From contig NZ_CP045422.1 in NCBI RefSeq assembly GCF_014926585.1, forward strand, positions 620,001 to 684,000: a stretch of 64,000 nt of DNA, read 5' to 3'. Of the stretch, positions 17,147-29,115 are shown piece after piece (the stretch's first letter is position 1; the number at the start of each line of letters is the position of its first letter). A program made the position numbers and the translations under genes. The notes beneath the pieces are model-generated. The model was not told the DNA's origin. It searched no databases and saw only the letters and a program-made list of their open reading frames with translations. The stretch comes from Devosia beringensis. GTDB lineage: Bacteria; Pseudomonadota; Alphaproteobacteria; Rhizobiales; Devosiaceae.

Positions 17147-18868
17147 ATGACACATCACTGGGGCGCCGTTCCCCATGACGACGGCACCTGGTCAGTCGCG
17201 ACCTGGGCGCCATCCGCCAAGGCCGTGACCGTCGAGCTCAAAGGCGGCAAGCAGGCCATGGTGCCCGATGGCGATGGATGGTGGTACGCGCGCGTCGGCG
17301 CGTCGCCCGGCACGTCCTATCAGTTCATCTCCGACGGCCAGACCATGCCGGATCCGGCCAGCCGGCTGCAGGCGGGCGGCGTACATGCTCAATCGGTGCT
17401 GGTCGACCACCGGACCTATCCATGGCGCTCGAGCTGGCAGGGACGTCCCTGGCCCGAGGCGGTGATCTACGAATTGCATGTCGGCACCTTTACGCCGGAA
17501 GGCACCTTTGCTGCGGCCATGGACAGACTGGACGAACTGGCGGATCTGGGGATTACCGCTATCGAGGTGATGCCGGTCGGCCAATGGTCGGGCAAGCGCG
17601 GCTGGGGCTATGACGGCGTCCTGCCCTATGCGCCCCACCCCGCCTATGGCACGCCGGACGCGTTCAAGGCCTTTGTCGACCACGCACATGGTCTGGGCAT
17701 GATGGTGATCCTGGACATTGTCATGAACCATTTCGGGTCCGAAGGCGCTCATCTGCACAGCCTGGCGCCGGAATTCTTCGCGCCCGAGCGCCATACGCCC
17801 TGGGGGGCGGCCATCCATTTCGACCTGCCGGCGGTGCGCGAATTCTGGATCGCCTGCGCCAGCATGTGGATTGCCGATTACCGGCTGGACGGGCTGCGCT
17901 TTGACGCGGTGCACGAAATCACCGGCCCGGGAGCCGACGACTTCCTGGCCGAGATGGCGACCCGGCTACGGGCGCTGGACCCGGCGCGCCGCATTCACCT
18001 GATCACCGAGGATGATCGCAATAGTCCGCGCTGGCGCGAGGACGGGCTTTATGATGCCAGCTGGAACGACGATTTCCACCACGCTATCCATACCGCGCTG
18101 ACCGGCGAAGACCACGACTACTATGCCAGCTATGCGGTGGACCCGATCGGCGACCTGTGCCGCGCGCTGGCGCATGGCCAGGTCGAGGAAGGGCAGGAGC
18201 GCCAGGGACGCGATGGGCCGCGCGGGGAAAAAAGCGATCACCTGCAGCCAACCGCCTTCGTCAACGCCATCCAGACGCATGACCAGATCGGCAATCGTCC
18301 GCATGGCGAGCGGCTGATCACGCTGGCCGATGCAAAGGCTGTGGAAGTCGCCTATGCCATGCTGCTTGTGGCCCCCTATGTGCCGATGATCGTGATGGGC
18401 GAGGAGCGGGGCGAACAGGCGCCGTTCCTGTTCTTTGCCGATTTTCACGGGGAGTTGGCCGACAATGTCCGCGAGGGACGGGCCGCGGAGATCGGCGCGA
18501 TTGCCGCGGCCGAGGAACCACCCCCCGATCCGCTGGCCGTGGACACCTTTGCCGCCTCCAAGCTGACCTGGAAAACCGATGCGGCAGCGCAAAGCTGGCT
18601 GGCGCTGACACGGCAAGCCCTGGCCTTCCGCCGGGACTATGTCGTGCCGCTGCTGAAATCGGGGCGGGTCGGCGCGGCGCAGGCTCGCCGGATCGGCGGC
18701 AGTGCCATTGAGGCGAACTGGCGGTTTGCTGCTGGCTCGCTGCATCTGGCGGTCAATTTCGGCACTGTCGGCGCCTTCCCTCCGGGGGCGCAAGAGCCCC
18801 AGTTCACGCTCAACCGTATCGAGAGAGACAATTTTGCGCTCTCCGTCCAAGGCCATTTCCATGATTGA
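17147..18868 (+). CDS. treZ: Maltooligosyltrehalose trehalohydrolase
   Basis: A 573-residue GH13 enzyme that releases trehalose from the maltooligosyltrehalose made by TreY. An N-terminal carbohydrate-binding-like domain (about residues 1-95) precedes the barrel. The nucleophile is Asp253 in LRFDAVHEI and the acid is Glu288 in LITEDDR; a conserved histidine-aspartate pair lies in QTHDQIGN. The start was set at the ATG after AAGAGGG. The stop overlaps the treY start by 8 bp. I see no treX/glgX or treS in the window. Confidence 0.93.
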   Translation: MTHHWGAVPHDDGTWSVATWAPSAKAVTVELKGGKQAMVPDGDGWWYARVGASPGTSYQFISDGQTMPDPASRLQAGGVHAQSVLVDHRTYPWRSSWQGRPWPEAVIYELHVGTFTPEGTFAAAMDRLDELADLGITAIEVMPVGQWSGKRGWGYDGVLPYAPHPAYGTPDAFKAFVDHAHGLGMMVILDIVMNHFGSEGAHLHSLAPEFFAPERHTPWGAAIHFDLPAVREFWIACASMWIADYRLDGLRFDAVHEITGPGADDFLAEMATRLRALDPARRIHLITEDDRNSPRWREDGLYDASWNDDFHHAIHTALTGEDHDYYASYAVDPIGDLCRALAHGQVEEGQERQGRDGPRGEKSDHLQPTAFVNAIQTHDQIGNRPHGERLITLADAKAVEVAYAMLLVAPYVPMIVMGEERGEQAPFLFFADFHGELADNVREGRAAEIGAIAAAEEPPPDPLAVDTFAASKLTWKTDAAAQSWLALTRQALAFRRDYVVPLLKSGRVGAAQARRIGGSAIEANWRFAAGSLHLAVNFGTVGAFPPGAQEPQFTLNRIERDNFALSVQGHFHD

Positions 18869-21116
18869 TCCGATCCCGACCGCGACCTACCGCATCCAGC
18901 TGCGCGAGGGCGTCGGCTTTGCCGAGGTTGCCGCGCAGCTCGACTACTTTGCCGCGTTGGGGATTTCCCACCTCTACCTGTCGCCGATCTTTGCTGCGGC
19001 AGCCGGCTCCACGCATGGCTATGACGTGATTGATCCGACCGCCATCGAACCAAGCCTGGGCGGCCGCGCCGGGTTCGAGGCGCTGGCCGCTGCAGCGCAT
19101 GAGAAGGGGTTGGGCGTGATCCTCGACATCGTGCCCAACCACACGGCGTTCACGCTGGACAATCCCTGGCTGGCCGACGTGCTGGCGCATGGCGAGGAGA
19201 GCCGCTATGGTCGGCATTTCGATATCGACTGGGCAGCGGGACTGCTGGCCCTGCCCTTCCTGCCAGAACCCTTTGCCGCAATGCTGGCGGCCGGGGCGTT
19301 TTCTGCATCGGACGGCTTTTGGCGCGTCGGCGAGATGGAAATCCCGCTGGCAGCCGACGGACGCCAGGGCGCGAGCACCGTCGATGACCTGCAGGCGCTG
19401 CACAAGCGGCAGCACTGGCGGTTGCGGCACTGGGAGACCGAGCGCGACAGCATTACCCATCGGCGGTTTTTCAACGTCACCGGGCTGATCGGCATGCGGG
19501 TGGAAGACGAGGCGGTGTTCGCCGACACGCATAGCCTGATCCTCGAGCTGGTCCGCGCTGGCCATGTCGACGGGCTGCGGGTGGACCATATTGACGGGCT
19601 GGCCGACCCAAGGACCTATCTCGAGCGGCTGGCCGCCGCGCTGCCGGGGACGCCGGTCTGGGTCGAGAAAATCCTGGTCGGGCGCGAGACACTGCCTTCG
19701 GGCTGGCAGACGGCCGGCACCACCGGCTACGAGGCCGGACGACTGCTGGCGCGGGTGCTGACCGATAAAGATGGGCGGGCGCGGCTGGAGCAGAGTTGGC
19801 GGGCCTATACCGGCCAGGCCGGCGACTTTGCCGATGTGCTGACGCAGGCCAAACTGGATATCCTCCATAATGAGCTGGCGGCCGAACTGCATCAGCTGGT
19901 CCGACTGGGCGCGGCGGCACTGGCCGACGATGGGACGGTCGAACCGGGGCCGGAAAGCCTGCGCGATGCGGTGACGGCGCTGCTGACCGGGATGACGCGC
20001 TACCGCACCTATGTGGATGGCGACGGCGCCGATGCGCAGGACCGCGCGCTGATCGACGACATCGTGGAAGCCGCGCGGCCAGGACTGCGCTCCGCGCGGG
20101 TGCTGGAGCATCTGGCGGCCAGGCTGGTGACGCCGGCATCGGCGGCGGCCTTGGCCTTTGCCGTGCGTTTCCAGCAGGTGTCGGGGGCGCTCTTGGCCAA
20201 GGCACAGGAGGACACCGCCGGGTTCCGCTGGACGGCCTATCTGGCGGGCAATGATGTCGGCGCCGAGCCGGCCGAGGCGACGATCGAGGCGGATGAAGTC
20301 AATGCCTTCCTGGCGCAGCGCCGCCCGTCGGACATGACGCTGAGCACCAGCCACGACACCAAGCGCTCCGAAGACGCAAGGATGCGGCTGGCGGCGATCA
20401 GCCACTTGCCGGACGAGTTTGCCGGACTGGTGGAAGCGGCCGGCATGCTGCCGGAAGCAGCAGACGTATCGCCGCGCTGGCGCTGGTATATTGCCCAGTC
20501 GGCCCTGGCCATCTGGGGAGCCGAACCCGAGGCGCTACAGGAACGGCTGGCGGCGCATATCGTCAAGGCGATGCGCGAGGCCAAGGAGGTCACATACTGG
20601 ACCCGGCCGGTGGCCGCGATCGAGGATCCGGCGATCGCTTTTGCCGCGGCGCTGAGCGCGCAGTGGATCGAGACCAGGCCGGCGGCGCTGGCGCGGCTGC
20701 TCGAGACCGGCGACGCCCTCAGCCTGACGCAGCTGACGCTCAAATGCCTGATGCCGGGCTTTCCCGACATCTATCGCGGCTGTGAGGCGCCTTATTACAC
20801 GTTAACCGACCCCGACAGCCGGCTGCCGGTGGACTGGGATGGGTTGCACGGGGCAGCAGAAGCGGAGGGTTTTGTCGGCGACAAGGCGCGGCTGACGCAG
20901 ACATTGCTGGGGCTGCGGGCAGAGGAGCGGGCGTTCTTCGACACTGCCGATGCGCGGATGACGCTGGAGGATGACGGGCTGAGCCTGGTGCGGACAATGG
21001 GCTCACGAACGCTTATCTGCACGCAGAGCGCCGGGCCGCATGCGCCGCTCAGCCAGACCGTGTGGCAGAGCCAGTATGGCGGGCGCCGGCTGACCATTGG
21101 CTGGCAGAACGGCTAG
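18861..21116 (+). CDS. treY: Maltooligosyltrehalose synthase
   Basis: A 751-residue GH13 enzyme that turns the reducing-end alpha-1,4 link of a glucan into alpha-1,1, yielding the TreZ substrate. It begins with the typical TATYRIQL and FAALGISHLYLSPI of this family. The nucleophile is Asp242 in LRVDHIDGL, and WVEKIL carries the acid. LSTSHDTKRSEDAR holds the third catalytic aspartate, and the family PDIYRGCE motif is near the C terminus. It overlaps treZ by 8 bp and ends 4 bp into the convergent kdpE. Confidence 0.94.
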   Translation: MIDPIPTATYRIQLREGVGFAEVAAQLDYFAALGISHLYLSPIFAAAAGSTHGYDVIDPTAIEPSLGGRAGFEALAAAAHEKGLGVILDIVPNHTAFTLDNPWLADVLAHGEESRYGRHFDIDWAAGLLALPFLPEPFAAMLAAGAFSASDGFWRVGEMEIPLAADGRQGASTVDDLQALHKRQHWRLRHWETERDSITHRRFFNVTGLIGMRVEDEAVFADTHSLILELVRAGHVDGLRVDHIDGLADPRTYLERLAAALPGTPVWVEKILVGRETLPSGWQTAGTTGYEAGRLLARVLTDKDGRARLEQSWRAYTGQAGDFADVLTQAKLDILHNELAAELHQLVRLGAAALADDGTVEPGPESLRDAVTALLTGMTRYRTYVDGDGADAQDRALIDDIVEAARPGLRSARVLEHLAARLVTPASAAALAFAVRFQQVSGALLAKAQEDTAGFRWTAYLAGNDVGAEPAEATIEADEVNAFLAQRRPSDMTLSTSHDTKRSEDARMRLAAISHLPDEFAGLVEAAGMLPEAADVSPRWRWYIAQSALAIWGAEPEALQERLAAHIVKAMREAKEVTYWTRPVAAIEDPAIAFAAALSAQWIETRPAALARLLETGDALSLTQLTLKCLMPGFPDIYRGCEAPYYTLTDPDSRLPVDWDGLHGAAEAEGFVGDKARLTQTLLGLRAEERAFFDTADARMTLEDDGLSLVRTMGSRTLICTQSAGPHAPLSQTVWQSQYGGRRLTIGWQNG

Positions 21117-21799
21117 GACGCTGTCGCGACCAGCCGATAGCCGACCCCGGCCTCGTTCTCGATGAGGCGGGGTTCGGCATTGTCCGAGAGCTTGGCGCGC
21201 AGCTGGGCGACGAGGACGCGCAGATATTGCGTGTCCTGGGCATGGGCAGGGCCCCAGAGGCGCTGCAGTGCCATGCCATGAGTAACGACGCGGCCGGCGT
21301 GATCGGCGAGCAGGACGAGCAGGTCGTATTCCTTGGGGGTAAGGTGCACGGGATCGTCGCCCACACGTACGAGTCTAAGCTGCCGATCGAGGGTCACCCG
21401 ACCGAAGTGCTGCGGACCCGGGGGCGCGTCGCCAGGCTCGGCGTGGCGCAAAGCCACGCGGATACGAGCCAGCAGCTCGCCGATGCCGAAGGGCTTTTCG
21501 ATATAGTCATTGGCGCCGGCATCGAGGGCGGCGATCTTTTCGATTTCCTGATCGCGGGCGGACAGGACGATAATGGGGACCGACGAGAAGGCGCGCACGG
21601 CGAGGATGACATCCTTGCCGTCGCCATCGGGCAGGCCCAGATCGAGCACGATCAGCGCCGGCGCGCGCGTCGCGGCCATCCGCCTGGCCATGGCGGCGGT
21701 GTCGGCGGTTTCGACATCGAAATCGCTGGCTTCGAGCGCCGGCCGCAGGAAGCGCTGGATCTGTGGCTCGTCATCAACGACGAGGATACGCGGCTTCAT
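21113..21799 (-). CDS. kdpE: KDP operon response regulator KdpE
   Basis: A 228-residue OmpR-type response regulator. The receiver domain has the acidic pocket VVDDE, phospho-acceptor Asp53 in VLDLGLPDG, and the conserved late lysine in EKPF. The C-terminal winged helix (about 130-225) contains LTPKEYDLL. It would be phosphorylated by KdpD and activate the kdp operon. Its ATG overlaps the kdpD stop (ATGA), and its last 4 bp overlap treY on the other strand. Confidence 0.94.
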   Translation of the reverse strand: MKPRILVVDDEPQIQRFLRPALEASDFDVETADTAAMARRMAATRAPALIVLDLGLPDGDGKDVILAVRAFSSVPIIVLSARDQEIEKIAALDAGANDYIEKPFGIGELLARIRVALRHAEPGDAPPGPQHFGRVTLDRQLRLVRVGDDPVHLTPKEYDLLVLLADHAGRVVTHGMALQRLWGPAHAQDTQYLRVLVAQLRAKLSDNAEPRLIENEAGVGYRLVATAS

Positions 21800-24453
21800 G
21801 GCGCGGCCGGCCCGGCCAGCGGCAGGCGGATGACAAAGCGGGTGCCGCGCCGACGCATGGCCGGGCTTTCCGCGGTGATGGTGCCGCCCATGGCGGTGAG
21901 CAGGCCGCGGGCAATGGCCAGGCCCAGACCGGTGCCGGCCTGGCGGCCATCGCCCTTGGCGCGGCGGTAGAACTTGTCGAAGATGCGCTCCAGGTCGGCC
22001 GCAGCAATGCCCTTGCCCTGATCGGTTACCGTGATCATCACACTGTCTTTCTCTGCGCGCGCATAGATCGTGAGCGGGCTGTCGCCGGCATATTTGGCAG
22101 CATTGTCGAGGAGATTAAAGAGCACCTGTTCGAGCAGGACCGGGTCGGCGCTGGCGACGGGGGTCGGATCGGCGAGGCTGACCTCAACCTCCAGGCCGGG
22201 ATGGGGTCGCCGTGCCCGGCCGACCGCCGCGGCAATGACATCGGCTACGATAGTGGGCTGGCGTTTCGCCCGGATCATGCCGGATTGGATGCGGGTCATT
22301 TCGAAGAGATTGGCAACGAAGCGGTTGAGGCGGCCGGCCTCCTCCTCGATCGAGAGCAGGAGATCGGCCCTGGTGGCGGCGGGCATGCGCTCGCCCAGTT
22401 CGCGCAGGCTGGTGACCGCGCCGGTAATGCTGGCCAAGGGCGTGCGCAGATCGTGCGACAGCGAAGACAGCAGCGCCGCCTGGACCTTTTCGCTTTCCCG
22501 GGCAATGGAGGCCGCATTGCTCTCACGCGCTAGCTGGGCGCGGTCGAGGGCAATGGCGGATTGTTCCAGAATGGCGTTGAGGGTGCGCTGTTCCTCATCG
22601 CTTTCGGGTCCATTGGCCGCTTGCATGGCCAGACCCACCACGGCGAGCACGCGCTGGCCCGAGCGGACCGGATGAAACAGATAGGGCACCTGGGGCAGCG
22701 TGCCGGTCATGAAGCCGGCCGGCTCGCGCTTGTCGCGGGCCCAGAGCGCCGCCATCATCGCGGTGGCGTCGAGATCCTGATCGGGCGGCCAGGCAGCGGC
22801 CAGTGCAAGCTCGCCCGCCTCGTCAGCGGCCAGGACCACGGTGGGCGAGCCCAGCGCAGCGTGGATGTGGCTGGCCATGGCATCAAGCACCTGGTCGCGG
22901 CCGAAGGCGCCAGCCATCTTGCGGGCGAAATCGAGCAAAGCCTGGGCCTGGCTGGTCTGCTGCCGGGCGCGGTCGATGCTCAGCCGCAGGCGGGCAGCGA
23001 GCTGGCCGGCGGCCAGAGCAACGCCGACAAAGATCACCAGCGACAGCACCTCTTCGGGCCGGGCAATGGTCAGCCGCCCGGTGGGGGTGATGAAGAAGAA
23101 ATTATAGGCCAGGAAGGACAGGACCGAGGCCAGCAGGGCCGAAAAACGCCCAGCCACCACCGCCGATAGCAGCACGGCGGCCAGGTAGAGCATGGAGAGG
23201 TTCTGCAGCGCCACGATGGCCGACAGGCCAAAGCCGAGCAGCGTGGTGGCGCCCACCGCCAGCACGGGCGTGGCGACGACCAGTGCCCATTCGGGGGCGG
23301 TGCGGCGGCGCGAAGCGGCATTCCGCTCGGCCCGCTGGCCAGCAACGATATGGATGCCGATATCGCCAGCCTGATGCAGCAGGGCATCGGGAAGGGAACG
23401 CTGCCAGAAATGGCGGCGCCGGCTGCGGCCGATGACGATCTGGGTGATGTTTTCGCGCCGCGCCAGCCTGAGGATAGCGGCGACGAAGTCGGTCGCGGAT
23501 TCGCGCCGCGTCTCGGCGCCGAGCCGTTCGGCCAGCTGGAGCGTGGTTTCGAGGCGGGCGCCGGCCTCGGCATCGGGTGGCATTCCATGCGGATTGGCGA
23601 GCGAGAGCACCAGCCAGCGGGCATTAAGCCCGGAGGCGAGGCGGCTGGCCTGCCGCACCACGCTGTCGGACATGTCGTCGGGACCGACGCAGACCAGCAG
23701 GCGCTCGCCGCTGGCCCAGGGCCCCTCGATGGCGCCCTGGCGCAGCAGATCGACCATCTGGTCATCGACCCGGTCGGCGGCACGGCGCAGCGATAGCTCG
23801 CGCAAGGCGGTGAGGGTGGCCGGGGTGAAGAAGCCGGCCAGGGCGCGGTCGGCATTGTCGGGCAGATAGACCTTGCCGGCCCGCAGGCGTTCAATCAGCT
23901 CGTCGGGTGGCAGATCGACCAGCACGATATCGTCGGCCGTCTTGAGCACCACGTCCGGCACCGTCTCACGCACCGGCACGCCGGCAATGCGGGCGACGAG
24001 GTCGGAGAGGCTTTCGAGGTGCTGGATATTGAGCGCGGTCCAGACATTGATGCCGGCAGCGGTCAGCTCGGCAATGTCCTGGTGGCGCTTGGGATGGCGC
24101 GAACCGGGCGGATTGGAATGGGCCAGCTCGTCGACGATGAGCAATTGCGGACGGCGCTGCAGCGCCGCATCGAGGTCAAAGCCGCCATATGCCCCTGCCC
24201 CGTCACGGCGCGGCAGGATCTCAAGACCGTCGGCCAGCGCGGCGGTCTCATCCCGGCCATGGGTTTCGACGAGGCCGATGACGACATCGACGCCCTTGGC
24301 CTGGAGCGCGCGGGCGCGCTCCAGCATGGCATAGGTCTTGCCGACGCCGGGGGCCATGCCCAGGAAGATGGTGAGCTTGCCGCGCCCTTCGCGGGCGGCA
24401 AGCTGCAGCAGCGCGACGGGATCGGGGCGGAGCGGGTCGGCGGCGCGCTGCAT
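21796..24453 (-). CDS. kdpD: Osmosensitive potassium channel histidine kinase KdpD
   Basis: An 885-residue sensor kinase. The N-terminal KdpD domain carries the Walker A GMAPGVGKT (residues 32-40), then a universal-stress-like domain, four closely spaced membrane helices in the middle, a GAF-like region, and the kinase core with His667 in SLSHDLRTPL and the ATP-binding N, G1 and G2 boxes (FNLLDNAAKYA, DQGKGI, GTGLGLAIA). The ATG at 24453 is 2 bp past the kdpC stop. Longer frames would overlap kdpC. Confidence 0.94.
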   Translation of the reverse strand: MQRAADPLRPDPVALLQLAAREGRGKLTIFLGMAPGVGKTYAMLERARALQAKGVDVVIGLVETHGRDETAALADGLEILPRRDGAGAYGGFDLDAALQRRPQLLIVDELAHSNPPGSRHPKRHQDIAELTAAGINVWTALNIQHLESLSDLVARIAGVPVRETVPDVVLKTADDIVLVDLPPDELIERLRAGKVYLPDNADRALAGFFTPATLTALRELSLRRAADRVDDQMVDLLRQGAIEGPWASGERLLVCVGPDDMSDSVVRQASRLASGLNARWLVLSLANPHGMPPDAEAGARLETTLQLAERLGAETRRESATDFVAAILRLARRENITQIVIGRSRRRHFWQRSLPDALLHQAGDIGIHIVAGQRAERNAASRRRTAPEWALVVATPVLAVGATTLLGFGLSAIVALQNLSMLYLAAVLLSAVVAGRFSALLASVLSFLAYNFFFITPTGRLTIARPEEVLSLVIFVGVALAAGQLAARLRLSIDRARQQTSQAQALLDFARKMAGAFGRDQVLDAMASHIHAALGSPTVVLAADEAGELALAAAWPPDQDLDATAMMAALWARDKREPAGFMTGTLPQVPYLFHPVRSGQRVLAVVGLAMQAANGPESDEEQRTLNAILEQSAIALDRAQLARESNAASIARESEKVQAALLSSLSHDLRTPLASITGAVTSLRELGERMPAATRADLLLSIEEEAGRLNRFVANLFEMTRIQSGMIRAKRQPTIVADVIAAAVGRARRPHPGLEVEVSLADPTPVASADPVLLEQVLFNLLDNAAKYAGDSPLTIYARAEKDSVMITVTDQGKGIAAADLERIFDKFYRRAKGDGRQAGTGLGLAIARGLLTAMGGTITAESPAMRRRGTRFVIRLPLAGPAAP

Positions 24454-24454
24454 G

Positions 24455-25021
24455 TTACCTCGCCAAGGGCGCCTGCTGATCGAGGGCCAGATTGAGCGCC
24501 AGGACATTGACGCGCGGTTCGCCGAATATAGCCAAGATCGGCAGCGCCGTCTTGTCTGCCAGCAGCGCTTCGAGCGTGGCCAGCGGCACGCCGCGGGCGG
24601 CAGCAATACGGGGCAGTTGCTGGCGGGCATTGGCCGGGGAGATATCGGGATCAAGCCCCGAGGCCGAGGTGGTGGCGGCGTCAGCCGGCAGCGGCGCACC
24701 GCCCAGGCTGGCCACGGTGTCGTCGACGCGCGCCACGAGACGGGCATCGGTGGCGCCAAGATTGGAGCCGCTGGAGGCCGCGGCATTATAGGGCGCGGGG
24801 CCGGTGGCGGAGGGCCGCGGCCAGAAATAGCCGGGCTGGGTGAAGTCCTGGCCGATCAAAGCCGAGCCGATGATGATGCCGTCGCGATCGAGGCGACTGC
24901 CATTGGCTTGGGCGGGGAAGGCCAACTGGCCGAAGCCGGTGATGGCGAGGGGATAGACGAGGCCGGTCAGCAGGGTGAAGAGGACGGTCATGACGATGGC
25001 CGGGCGGATTTGGTTGAGCAT
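24455..25021 (-). CDS. kdpC: Potassium-transporting ATPase subunit C
   Basis: A 188-residue subunit that helps ATP binding in the Kdp pump. It has a single N-terminal membrane helix, the family motif YPLAITG, and the segments FWPRPSA and SGSNLG that are diagnostic of KdpC. The C-terminal RVNVLALNLAL is also typical. It lies 9 bp after kdpB and 1 bp before kdpD. Confidence 0.95.
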   Translation of the reverse strand: MLNQIRPAIVMTVLFTLLTGLVYPLAITGFGQLAFPAQANGSRLDRDGIIIGSALIGQDFTQPGYFWPRPSATGPAPYNAAASSGSNLGATDARLVARVDDTVASLGGAPLPADAATTSASGLDPDISPANARQQLPRIAAARGVPLATLEALLADKTALPILAIFGEPRVNVLALNLALDQQAPLAR

Positions 25022-25030
25022 GATCGGTTC

Positions 25031-27088
<2,058 letters not shown>

Positions 27089-27099
27089 GAAATGGGGTC

Positions 27100-28809
27100 C
27101 TAAAAGCTCTGGCCGGACAGCATGGCAAAATGCTCGACGATGGGCCCGAGAGCGAGAGCGGGGAAAAATTGCAGCCCGCCCATGATGAGGATGATGCCGA
27201 TCAGCAGGCCGACAAAGAGCGGGCGATCGGTGGGGAAGGTGCCGGCGGAGGCCGGCAGGCGCGGCTTGGCAGCCAGCGCGCCGGCAATGGCCAGCACCGG
27301 CACGATATAGGCGAAGCGCCCGAGCAGCATGGCGATGGCCAGGGTGGTATTGTACCAGGGCGTATTGGCCGAGAGGCCGCCAAAGGCCGAGCCGTTATTG
27401 CCGGCGGCCGAGCTATAGGCATAGAGGATTTCGCTGAGGCCATGCGGGCCGGGCGTGGTGACGGCGCTGATGCCGAAGGGCAGGATGGCCGAGACAGAGG
27501 TAAAGCCCAGGATGACCAAAGGCAGGATGAGCACGGCCAGCATGGCCAGCTTCATTTCGCGCGCCTCGATCTTCTTGCCGAGGAATTCGGGCGTGCGCCC
27601 CACCATGAGGCCGGCGACGAAGACGGCGAGAATGGCAAAGACCAGCATGCCGTAAAGCCCCGAGCCGACGCCGCCGGGCAGAACTTCGCCCAGCTGGATC
27701 AGGAACATGGGCACGAGGCCGCCTAGCGGGGTCAGCGAGGAATGCATGGCGTTGACGCCGCCGTCGGACAGGCCGGTGGTGACGGCGGCATAGAGCGCGG
27801 TCATGGCCTGGCCGAAGCGGACCTCCTTGCCCTCCATATTGCCGAGCGCCGGATCAAGGCCCGCTGCGTGCAGCAGCGGATTGCCGGCGGTTTCGGCCCA
27901 GTAGACGGCGCCGGTGCCGACCAGCAGCAGGGTGACGGTGACCGCGATCAGCGCCCAGCCCTGGCGTCGATTGCCGACCAGCTGGCCGAAGGCATAGACC
28001 AGGGCCGTCGAGATGGAGAGCATGGCGATGATATTGAGATAATTGGCAAAGGCGTTGGGGTTCTCAAAGGGATGGGCGGCGTTGACGTTGAAGAAGCCGC
28101 CGCCATTGGTGCCCAACTGCTTGATGGCTTCCTGGCTGGCCACCGGGCCGATGGCGATGGTCTGCTGGGCGCCTTCGAGCGTGGTGGCGGCAAAGCTGGG
28201 ATCGAGGGTCTGCGGCAGGCCCAAGGCGATGAAGGCCACGGCGACGACGATGGCCAGCGGCAGCAGCACATAGAGCGTGGCGCGGGTCATATCGACCCAG
28301 AAATTGCCGATCGCCGTAGCGCCCGAGCGCATGAAGGCGCGGGTGACGGCGATGGCCACGGCCATGCCGGTGGCGGCAGAGAGGAAGTTCTGCACCGTCA
28401 GGCCCGCCATCTGGCTGAGATGGCTCATGGTGGTTTCGCCGGCATAGTTCTGCCAGTTGGTATTGGTGACAAAGCTGACGGCGGTATTGAAGGCCAGATC
28501 GGGCGCAAGGCCGGCAAAGCCCTGCGGGTTGAGCGGCAAAAAGCCCTGCAGGCGCAGCAGGGCAAAGAGCGCGAGAAAGCCGGCAAGGCTGAAGGCGAGC
28601 ACGCCAAAGGCATAGGCTAGCCAACCCTGTTCGTGGTCCTGGCGAATGCCAGCGAGGCGATAGAAGCCGGATTCGAGGGGGCGCAGGACGGGCGAGAGGA
28701 AGGTGCGTTCCCCGGCAAAGACGTGGGCCATGTAGAGCCCGAGCGGCTTGGCGAGCAGCAGGACTGAGAACAGCACGAGGCCGATCTGCAGCCATCCGAT
28801 AATAGTCAT
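27100..28809 (-). CDS. kdpA: Potassium-transporting ATPase potassium-binding subunit
   Basis: A 569-residue channel-like subunit with about ten membrane helices and the four selectivity-filter-like repeats of the superfamily of K+ transporters, for example [19 protein letters not shown] and AAGNNGSAF. It selects and passes potassium. It is preceded by kdpF, 13 bp upstream. Confidence 0.96.
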   Translation of the reverse strand: MTIIGWLQIGLVLFSVLLLAKPLGLYMAHVFAGERTFLSPVLRPLESGFYRLAGIRQDHEQGWLAYAFGVLAFSLAGFLALFALLRLQGFLPLNPQGFAGLAPDLAFNTAVSFVTNTNWQNYAGETTMSHLSQMAGLTVQNFLSAATGMAVAIAVTRAFMRSGATAIGNFWVDMTRATLYVLLPLAIVVAVAFIALGLPQTLDPSFAATTLEGAQQTIAIGPVASQEAIKQLGTNGGGFFNVNAAHPFENPNAFANYLNIIAMLSISTALVYAFGQLVGNRRQGWALIAVTVTLLLVGTGAVYWAETAGNPLLHAAGLDPALGNMEGKEVRFGQAMTALYAAVTTGLSDGGVNAMHSSLTPLGGLVPMFLIQLGEVLPGGVGSGLYGMLVFAILAVFVAGLMVGRTPEFLGKKIEAREMKLAMLAVLILPLVILGFTSVSAILPFGISAVTTPGPHGLSEILYAYSSAAGNNGSAFGGLSANTPWYNTTLAIAMLLGRFAYIVPVLAIAGALAAKPRLPASAGTFPTDRPLFVGLLIGIILIMGGLQFFPALALGPIVEHFAMLSGQSF

Positions 28810-28822
28810 GAGGGTTCTCCGC

Positions 28823-28903
28823 TCAGAACTGTTCGGGGCGCAGCAGCGTCACGAGCAGATAGATGGCGAGCGCTAGGGCGATGATGAAAGCGATGAGCAG
28901 CAT
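28823..28903 (-). CDS. kdpF: KdpF small membrane subunit
   Basis: A 26-residue peptide: one membrane helix and the ending LLRPEQF, which is the KdpF signature in many bacteria. KdpF stabilises the KdpABC complex. Its position directly before kdpA supports the call. It has a weak ribosome-binding site, so translation may depend on coupling to the small ORF that ends 7 bp before it. Confidence 0.85.
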   Translation of the reverse strand: MLLIAFIIALALAIYLLVTLLRPEQF

Positions 28904-28910
28904 GGCCGGC

Positions 28911-28994
28911 TCACAAGCGGTCGAGCGCAACGGCATAGGCGGCAAGGGCCGCCAGGATGCCGGCGCCGGCGAGAACAAAGAGAACGTCAAGCAT
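28911..28994 (-). CDS. Small membrane peptide upstream of kdpF
   Basis: A 27-residue ORF (ATG at 28994, TGA at 28911-28913) with one hydrophobic helix and a C-terminal DRL. A GGAG lies upstream, at a rather long spacing. It sits 7 bp before kdpF on the same strand. From memory, short ORFs with a similar hydrophobic body and a CDRL/LDRL-like end precede kdpF in other alphaproteobacteria. No function is known to me. It may be a further small Kdp subunit or a leader peptide. Confidence 0.55.
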   Translation of the reverse strand: MLDVLFVLAGAGILAALAAYAVALDRL

Positions 28995-29070
28995 GGCGAG
29001 ATACTCCAGAATGGAGTGCCGTGATGCGCCCTGGGGCCATCAGGTTTCCATGCGGAAGGCAGGCGCTGGG

Positions 29071-29087
29071 TATAAAATTGTCATAAG
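29071..29087 (-). promoter_or_regulatory. Candidate kdp promoter/KdpE site
   Basis: An AT-rich island in GC-rich DNA, about 80 bp before the first small kdp ORF. Read on the minus strand it gives CTTATGACAATTTTATACCC, which resembles the T-rich element upstream of enterobacterial kdpFABC. The match is by eye only. Confidence 0.3.
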
Positions 29088-29115
29088 TTCGGCAGCGCGG
29101 GCACGATGATGCTGG

